A stretch of 64,000 nt of DNA from Cycas panzhihuaensis (lineage: Eukaryota; Cycadophyta), in contig CM041465.1 of the NCBI GenBank assembly GCA_023213395.1, positions 13,020,001 to 13,084,000 on the forward strand, given 5' to 3'. Under the pieces are notes generated by a model that made no database searches, was not told the origin of the DNA, and saw only the letters and a list, made by a program, of their open reading frames with translations. A program made the position numbers and the translations under genes. Shown in pieces: positions 57,287 through 64,000 of the stretch (position 1 is its first letter; each line of letters starts with the position of its first letter).

Positions 57287-57300
57287 TTTATGCCCTTCAC
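57287..57300 (-). promoter_or_regulatory. Degenerate polypurine tract of G4
   Basis: Minus strand GTGAAGGGCATAAA stands exactly where G2 has GCTAAGGGGGTAAA, directly before TGTTTCACC. Confidence 0.55.
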
Positions 57301-57537
57301 ACCCGCAGCTCCTACTTTAAGATAGAAGCATGATGGTTAGGGGTGGAAACATGAAACCAAAGGTGAAAGAGTTTCAAACATGATATAGAGAGAAATTGAA
57401 TGATGATTGTTTAATGATGGAAAAATAGAAAGGCAAATCTATCAAATCTAAATAACTAACAAAGCTAATTTAAAAGTAAACTTTAAATTAAACCTGGACC
57501 TCATTAATATGTTTTATCAATAATACCACAAATATGC

Positions 57538-58030
57538 CCATTAATTAGATGTGACTTTGAAAGAAATTATTATAACAATGGCCATTAACTAAATGGGGCT
57601 TTAAAACATACTAAATCAATGGTATTACCAAGATGGCCATTAACTATATGGGGCTTAAAAACTCACTCAATTAACGGTACTACCAGGATGCTCATTAACT
57701 AGATGGGGCTTAGAAACTTAATGGTTATAATTTTACCTCATTAACCATGCTTAGGAGGTAAGATCCCATGTTAGAGTATAATAGACAAGTTATTATAGTT
57801 TCCAAGCTTATTAACATGTGATTATTCAGAGCTTAAGGGAGTGACCATAGTTTACACTCTTTAGTAGTTGATATTTTAGAGCTTGATTATCATAGTTTAG
57901 GCTCATCAAAAATTGAGTTTTGAAGCATAAGGGCTACCATAATTTAAGTTGATTAGTAGCTAGTTTCATAAAGCATGTCACTATCATAGTTTAAGCTCCT
58001 TAATAAGTGAAGTTTTAGAGCATAGTATGA
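57538..58030. repeat. Two degenerate tandem arrays next to the G4 LTR
   Basis: Array 1: units starting CCATTAACTAdATGGGGCTT at 57,538, 57,582, 57,637 and 57,692 (period 44-55 bp). Array 2: units starting CATAGTTTA- or CATAATTTA-like at 57,845, 57,890, 57,937 and 57,983 (period about 46 bp). Both recur reversed in G2 at 40,790-41,110. Confidence 0.75.
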
Positions 58031-58755
58031 CCAAAACTAGGATCTTAAATAGTAGAGAAAGATGTCATACATGCTATATTTAGGATAGTGAAAATCATCA
58101 CCAACAAAAAGTTTTTTTTATAAAAATAAAAAAGGCTCCTTCTATTGATTAGAATAAGATGGTAAAACTCTAGATTAGAAAGGAGATCTAATTACAAGTA
58201 AGACATCTATAATTAGGGCTTATTTCTTTAATGGAGTCAAATGGAGCGAAGGAAAAACTTTGCTAAAAGGTAAAGGGGAAGCCCCTTTATATATGAGAAT
58301 GGTAGAATTTTGATTTCATTTTTATAAGTGAGAGTTGGAAAACATAATTCCCAAAGCACTTTATTGATCATCCAATGTGACAGAGAGATACATTAAGTAG
58401 GGGATCAACTCTAAGAAGTTAGATTTCAAGCTATGTATCAGGATGTTAGATATCTGATAAGTCTTTCACTAGAAAAAAAAATTGGGTGAGTTTTATTGCA
58501 AAAAATAAGATGAAGTAGAATAAAAATATAATAGAATAACTATAAAATATGATATCATACGGAAAAGAATGATCTTGTAGATTGATAAAATCTAGAAAAT
58601 CATATATTTTCCTACTATGAGATCACATTTTTTATAGTTTAATCACATTTTTTACTAAGAGGTGATTCTTTTCATTGTAAAATCACATTTTTTATAATGA
58701 AATAAAAAATAAAAAAATATGGATTGAAAAAGAAAAATAACTTATCAAAATATTA
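58031..58755. other. G4 spacer
   Basis: A+T-rich. An ATCACATTTTTTATA motif is repeated about four times at 58,620-58,705. No coding sequence. Confidence 0.5.
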
Positions 58756-59488
58756 TGTGGTGTAGCCCTTGGAGAGAATAGAGATAAAAGAATATGAAGG
58801 ATTGGCAATGAACGAGATGATTAGTGATATTTATGAGGCCTATTGGTAAATTTTATAGATATGTGGACTCTTTTAGGTGAGTAGGTTGACACAATTATTG
58901 ATGGAGTATGAAGTCTTGTATGATTTTATTAGTTGTTGGATCCCTCAAGATAATGTATTCAAAGTTAGAGGGATAGAGGATATATGAATTACTCCTTAAG
59001 ATATAAGGAGGATATTAGGATTCAGTTGGTATGGTCAAGAGATAAGATTAAGTAGGGTGATTAATGATGAGTCACAAGAGGTATGCAACCAATACTTAGT
59101 AGCTTTTATTGATGAGAATGGCTAAAGGGATTTTGATACTATAGAAATTGATTACCTTGATTATTATTTCTTGGATTATGTGGACCCAAAATTTCATGGG
59201 GTTCCTTACCCAATGGGTTAGGGTTATTAAGGCATACAAGGAGGGGGTAAGGATGAACTAAGCAAAGTACACTTTGGATAGCATAAATCTCCAATTATCA
59301 TGGATTAAGAGACAAGGACATGGATTATTCTCTTATAGTTCTATTCTTATGTGCTAGTTATATGATTATATTCCTCTGATGAGACTAGGAGAGGTACTAG
59401 GTGAGTTGACTCTTATGAATCTAGGGATGAATATATGGCATATGAGATCTCGAATTCATAACATGATGGCTATTATAGATAAGACTGC
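58756..59488 (+). pseudogene. G4 PMD-like gene, first part
   Basis: The plus-strand frame reads YGPIGKFYRYVDSF near 58,838, LLMEYEVLYDFISCWIPQDN near 58,897, FKVRGIEDI-stop-ITPQDI, RRILGFSWYGQEIRLSRVIN and FLDYVDPKFHGVPYPMG near 59,173. The block I-x-D-I-W-I-T-x-x-D-I-R-R-I-L is shared with G2, and the T-L/P-x-D-I-x-x-I-L core with G1. It keeps one frame for about 150 codons with few stops, the best preserved PMD here. Interrupted after 59,488. Confidence 0.65.
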
Positions 59489-59746
59489 TGTTACATACCT
59501 CCTTAAGGATTAACTAATTGTTCACTTAATGAAAAGGTGCATAAGGAATGGTTATGACTTTTATGTGAAGAGGCCATTATACTCATATAAATGTGGCCTC
59601 AATTGTATTATTATATATCATTTATATTTTTTCAATCAATCAATTATTTGGTCATTTGACTATTTAATCTATTCAAATGCTCTTGTGTCTATGGATATCT
59701 TTGAAATCTCTTTATTGTACTCTTGTTATGGAAAAGGTATGTAACA
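59489..59746 (+). repeat. 5' LTR of the gag-protease element
   Basis: 258 bp, TGTTACATACC...GGTATGTAACA, an 11-bp perfect terminal inverted repeat. A TATA-like CATATAAATG is at about 59,585. Confidence 0.92.
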
Positions 59747-59748
59747 AG

Positions 59749-59759
59749 TGGTATTATAG
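59749..59759 (+). promoter_or_regulatory. Primer-binding site of the gag-protease element
   Basis: TGGTATTATAG, a decayed TGGTATCAGAG, two bases inside the LTR. Confidence 0.65.
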
Positions 59760-60680
59760 TAAATTCTGGGCATAGACTCATTAAATCCAAGGCTTAATCA
59801 ACTTTGTATATTCTTCATCATATATACATTGTAAGTTGCATAATTGTTATTACTCTATAAACATTTGTATAGATTAATAGGTACAAACTAGATTGATATT
59901 ATTATTACCAAAATTGTCAAATTCCATATCTCATCTCTGATCCATATAAGAAAATTTTAGAATTTTACCCTTATTGCTTACCCATATACCTATCGTCAAT
60001 TCTTTTAATATTGAAATATCAATACATCAACATCTGCTCTCTTTGTTTGTTCTAAATCATTCTCTATTATTTATTATTAATGTTAACTTCCTGAGTCATT
60101 GCTTTGGTGCATTGTCAAACTGATGTGGTGACCATTGTCCCTTTTTTCTCCTAGTTTCATCTTGCCATTTTGTTATTCGTCGACTATTTTTATGACTGTC
60201 ATCCTTGCTATGACTTCTCTCTACACCTCTATTTTTGTTGTTACTTGCACAATCATGTAGCCACCTTCTGTTGTCCTCCATTTTCCTTATGTCTTCTATA
60301 TTTCATCCTCTACATTCTCTAATTATCACCACATTCGTATTCCTGGTCTATTAACTTCACCATGTTATCCATCTAGACTGTACCATTTTCATTATGCATG
60401 CATCTTATTTCCTTATGTCATTTTGTTAATGCCCTACATACATTTCTTTAACGACATCTTTCACATATAGCATGTTTACCATAATATTCATATATCACAT
60501 ATATTATATATATTATAAAATGATGTCCATATATATTATATATACAAAAAATTATGTTTATCACATGCATTCAATTAAATAATAATTTATGGTGTCCTTA
60601 ATTATATTATCAACAAGTTTCAATATAACATTTTCAATTTGTCACCCTTTTTAATCAATTATATATATGTATTACAAATA

Positions 60681-60766
<86 letters not shown>

Positions 60767-61680
60767 ATTTTAATTAGCCGTTTATTTTAATATCAAAGTT
60801 GCACATCTCTATTTTATTATTTGTTATTCTATTCATTTTATAGTATTGTTGTAACATTACATTAATGTTACAACCATCATATAAACAGAGGGGGTTTTGT
60901 GTTTAAGTCTTGTAACTGTCATATTTAATTTCTATTAGACATTACAAGAAATAACTCTCATATATCTTCATTCTATTGCTTATTAGTCATAAATAATATA
61001 ACTTATTATAATAATTAAATTAGTAGCATACAATTTTAGTTAGAGCGATCATATTTAAGACACATTACTATTGATAGTTACAAAATCAATGCTAATATTT
61101 ACATGAATATATTATCAATAATACATTGATCTATCCAACAAGTAGCATATTTCTCTTTTTACAAATCTAACAAATTAAACGTATAGTTATGAAAGGGAAT
61201 CAATGGAATCGTACATATACTATTATTAAAATAATGAACACTGAAGAGATAGAAGACAATACCATCCAAAAGAATATCATCAAACTGATCACTCAAGTAA
61301 TCCATGAAGTAGTCCAGACATCAAATGTACTCTTAAATCATACTTTACATTAAAATTTAGACAAATTAATAATCATAGTAATGAGCAGAAAAGAAGATAT
61401 GATTGTTCTAGATTTTGAGGATGAAGCAATGAGTTGATAATCTTATATTAGAAATTAGACCACAAAAAAGTATCCAGTTCCTCAGCTAACTATAATTAAT
61501 ATTGAAAATAAAGCTATCAAAAAATATCTTAATGAGTACTAGAATCTGACCCCTAAGGAAGATGAGATTGTAGGTTTTCAAACATACTTTAACTGCCTAC
61601 AAAATATACAAACATAAAAAAAGTAAAAATTAGAAAAATTATGATACAATATTTCAAAATTGAGTAAAAATTAAATTAAC
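59760..61680. other. Leader of the gag-protease element
   Basis: About 1.9 kb without retroelement protein. It contains the (TA)n array and, on the minus strand at 60,096-60,281, a 61-codon frame of strongly hydrophilic Arg/Lys/Asp/Asn composition of unknown origin. Confidence 0.5.
60683..60760. repeat. (TA)n microsatellite
   Basis: About 75 bp of pure TA repeats within a longer A+T-rich stretch. Confidence 0.98.
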
Positions 61681-61684
61681 TAAG

Positions 61685-62160
61685 GGTGTGGATCCAATAG
61701 ATGGAAAACCACTTTCGTTTAGTAGAAATTGATCCACCAGAACATGTCTCCTTAGCCACCCTGCACATGGATGGAATAGCATCTGAATGGTGGCAATGTC
61801 TCAAATGAACTTCATTCTGAGATCAATTACCAACTTGTAAAGAATTCATCTATTTATTTATTAAATGGTTTGAAATAGTAACTAATCATGATTACTATTA
61901 TGAGTTATAAAGATTAAAACAAACAGGTTCTGTAGAAGAATATAGTGTAATTTTCATTAAGTTGAGCTATGTATTAGAAGACATCCTAACTAATTGACTT
62001 ATTCAATTATATATAGATGGCTTGATAATAGAGATCCAAGCTGATGTTAAAATTAAAGAACCAAAGGATCTTAATAAGGCAATACATTTAGCTAAAATAC
62101 ATAAAGATAAACACAATGCCTTATGCAAAATTAATACAAATATTTATATTTCTCCACCTA
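61685..62160 (+). pseudogene. Gag of the nested element (retrotransposon gag domain)
   Basis: The frame reads WIQ-stop-MENHFRLVEIDPPE, HVSLATLHMDGIASEWWQCL, then CKEFIYLFIKWFE, LKQTGSVEEYSVIFIKL and IDGLIIEIQADVKIKEPKDL. This is the gypsy gag domain pattern: W-x-x-x-x-E-x-x-F, then A-x-x-x-L-x-G-x-A-x-x-W-W, then F-x-x-x-F, L-x-Q-x-G-S-V-E-E-Y, and F-x-x-G-L. Stops are at a few Gln/Trp positions. Confidence 0.85.
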
Positions 62161-62282
62161 ATCGACGTAATCTTTTACTAAGTACTCAACATAAATAATT
62201 ATCAATCAATCTAAATTGACCTACTAAACCAATCATTCAAAAGATAAAAATAGAATAAGAAGAGTTAAGAAGAAGAAACCTA

Positions 62283-62324
62283 TGCTTTAGATATGAGGAT
62301 AAATAGGAACATAGGCATAAATGT
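62283..62324 (+). pseudogene. Zinc knuckle of the nested element
   Basis: CFRYEDK-stop-EHRHKC follows the chromovirus form C-x2-C-x7-H-x-C. The second Cys is Tyr (a G-to-A change) and the Trp-like position is TAG. Confidence 0.7.
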
Positions 62325-62514
62325 CAAAAGAACTAGTTATATACAATCAAATTACTACCTGATGACAATATTGATGAAGAAGAACAAGGGTAAGAAAATA
62401 ATCAAGGAAATTGTTATTATTTTGAGCATCAAAAGAGCTACTATAATCTTGTGGTCAACCATCCACAAATGTCACTATCATCTATGATCAATTTTAATTA
62501 ATCAAATATATTAA

Positions 62515-62870
62515 AGTTGTAGGGATCTATAAAAAATCAAGCTGTAATAATCTTTATAAATTTAGGTAGCACACATAATTTTATTAATCAAAATTATGTA
62601 GAACAACTGAGGTTATTTCCATTAGGAAATCCTCATTTCTAAGTAACTATTGGAGGAAGATGGGTAATATCAGGCCAAGGTATAATGAATAACCTTAACC
62701 TCATAATAAACAATGTCAATATTATAGAAGATTTCTATGTTGTGGATGTTAGAGGTGTAGATATTATATTGGGAAGTCAATGGCTCAGTAAACTCAAAAC
62801 CTTTGAAATTAATATTAACAAATAATTTATGTGATTTAAGAAAGAAGGAAGAACCGTCACATTATCAGAA
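62515..62870 (+). pseudogene. Protease of the nested element
   Basis: IFINLGSTHNFI (active site D-S-G here N-L-G at 62,559-62,567), then VTIGGRWVISGQGI, FYVVDVRGVDIILGSQWLSK near 62,730 and a last FEIN block. This is the standard gypsy protease layout up to its end (D-V/I-I-L-G-x-x-W-L). The catalytic Asp codon reads Asn. Confidence 0.85.
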
Positions 62871-63103
62871 AAAGATCAAACAAAACTAATGTCATACCAT
62901 GCAAGAATAAGGGTGGAGAAATCAAGAAGCAACCTCAAGCATTCCAAAAACATGAAAAAAATAGAAGAGGTTTTCAACTAGAAGAATCTTCCAATAAATA
63001 CCTGTAAAATCTAATTAATTTCCTAATGGACTCTAATGGAACAAAGGATAACATTTATTTAAAGGACTATAATTGTTTCACTATGTTTCATGGGTGAAAC
63101 ATC

Positions 63104-63116
63104 TTAAGGGGGAGGA
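63104..63116 (+). promoter_or_regulatory. Polypurine tract of the gag-protease element
   Basis: AAGGGGGAGGAG directly before TGTTAC. Confidence 0.85.
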
Positions 63117-63117
63117 G

Positions 63118-63377
63118 TTGTTACAGACCTCCTTAAGGATTAACTAATTATTCATTCAATGAAAAGGTATATAAGGAATAATAGTGACTTTTATGTGAAG
63201 AGACCATTATACTCATATAAATGTGGCCTCAATTATATTGTTGTACATCATTCATATCTTTTCAATCAATTAATTATTTAGTCATTTGACTATTTAATAT
63301 ATTCAAATGCTCATGTGTCTATGAGTACTCTTTGAAATCTCTTGATTATTCTCCTATTATAGAAAAGATTTGTAACA
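63118..63377 (+). repeat. 3' LTR of the gag-protease element
   Basis: 260 bp, TGTTACAGACC...TTTGTAACA. About 34 differences from the 5' LTR by eye. Confidence 0.92.
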
Positions 63378-63870
63378 ACTACTCATAGTCCTTTATTATG
63401 CAGGATGACTAGGAGATAGCTAGTAGTAGACCCTTATAAGGGGCTACTAATATAGAGTGATGATGAGATTGATGTAACTAAGAGAGAAACAATAGAGAGA
63501 CCTCTTGTTACTGTAGTAGAGAGAGGGATAAGTAGAGTAAGAGGTAAAGGATGAGGAGAGGTAGTACAACAACTAGGTGGATAAGGAGAGAGAAGAGAGG
63601 GTGGTGAGTCACTAACTAGAGAGGGAGGGATAGGAAAGAAAATTATGGCCCAGAAGATAGAGGGACTGAGCAACAATAGAGGAGGTTCCATAAAGAGTAT
63701 GGATTTGGGCTTAACAAAGGGCCAAGGGGTGATGGGAGAGGATGATAGAGATAGAGGAGGTGAATCTCCTTAACAACCATCAAAGGAGGTAGCATTACAG
63801 TCAGTGGGAGGGATAGTAGATAATCCATCAAAAAGTGCTTAGCTAAGGGGAGGACCATAGCCAATAGGTA
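63378..63870 (+). pseudogene. G4 PMD-like gene, charged tail
   Basis: Plus-strand text rich in Arg, Gly and Glu (GAGAGAGG-type DNA), corresponding to the tails of the G1 PMD (5,930-6,250, reversed) and the G2 PMD. It resumes after the target duplication of the nested element. The 85-codon and 73-codon minus-strand frames here are Pro/Leu/Ser-rich shadows of this tail. Confidence 0.5.
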
Positions 63871-64000
63871 TATAAATTATAATAATTTAAACATCATTGA
63901 GTATAGTTATATCTTGGTAATCTATTCTCCATTTGATGAGGGAGTAATCACAACGTATATGATGTTTCTTTTTTGTTTAAGTAGGTGAGAGGAGCCTAAC

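Larger units (their letters stand above)
59489..63377 (+). mobile_element. Gag-protease-only LTR element nested in the G4 PMD
   Basis: 3,889 bp, LTRs of 258 and 260 bp, probable target duplication ACTGC/ACTAC, primer site, gag, zinc knuckle, protease, polypurine tract. RT, RNase H and integrase are absent: only about 250 bp separates the protease region from the polypurine tract. Gag and protease are of Ty3/gypsy chromovirus-like type, unlike G1-G4. The structure fits the class described as TR-GAG (terminal repeats with Gag), which depends on enzymes from other elements. LTRs differ by about 13%, so it is old. Confidence 0.88.
57287..64000 (-). mobile_element. G4: gypsy element body, 3' end next to the shared LTR
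   Basis: Read on the minus strand, this is the internal 3' region of an element whose 3' LTR starts at 57,286: repeats, spacer, then the PMD gene, which is antisense to the element and so reads on the plus strand. It is split by the gag-only element at 59,489-63,377 and continues past the window end. Pol lies outside the window, if present. Confidence 0.65.

Noticed and set aside
57538-58030. CRISPR-like array (spaced repeats of about 46-55 bp)
   Set aside because: Units are contiguous and degenerate with no constant repeat plus unique spacer pattern, and the context is a plant retroelement.
63434-63864. Two Pro/Leu/Ser-rich minus-strand frames of 73-85 codons
   Set aside because: They are the complement of the charged PMD tail on the plus strand and resemble no known protein.

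Overview
The window is flowering-plant heterochromatin. It holds only LTR retrotransposons: Ty1/copia and Ty3/gypsy pol proteins, TGGTATCAGAG-type primer sites matching initiator-tRNA-Met, and plant mobile domain (PMD) sequences. I see no intact host gene, tRNA, rRNA or CRISPR array. Most of it is A+T-rich, CpG-poor and broken by stops where family-conserved Gln and Trp codons should be, as expected from old decay of methylated cytosines. The species cannot be named from this sequence.

Layout. 1-224: tail of an LTR plus primer site. About 1,330-9,834: old Ty3/gypsy element G1 (+) with RT, RNase H and integrase, an antisense PMD-like gene, an extra archaeal-type RNase H (aRNH), and a 3' LTR. 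10,341-13,050: a CpG-retaining, unassigned block whose left edge resembles the G1 LTR. About 13,700-43,545: a second gypsy element G2 (+) with protease, RT, RNase H, integrase, aRNH, antisense PMD and a 3' LTR of about 2.2 kb. G2 is split by two nested copia elements. Copia-1 (22,423-29,947, minus strand) is young, with two LTR differences and a perfect target duplication. Copia-2 (31,126-40,259, plus strand) is old, with LTRs about 14% diverged.

43,546-50,370 is a third gypsy body, G3 (minus strand): gag, then a deletion that removes protease and RT, then the end of RNase H and integrase. 50,370-57,286 is a gypsy LTR (minus strand) split by copia-3 (51,803-56,429), a gag-deleted relative of copia-1. 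The same LTR is the 5' LTR of G3 and the 3' LTR of a fourth body, G4 (57,287 to the window end), whose PMD reads on the plus strand. That PMD is interrupted by a 3.9-kb element (59,489-63,377) carrying only gag and protease between two LTRs.

The most interesting features are the PMD reading frame that recurs antisense to pol in three gypsy copies, the aRNH placed downstream of integrase, and several junctions where one LTR serves two element bodies. The aRNH and the PMD appear in opposite order in G1 and G2. All coding parts are relics, so roles are given for the families, not as claims that these copies work.
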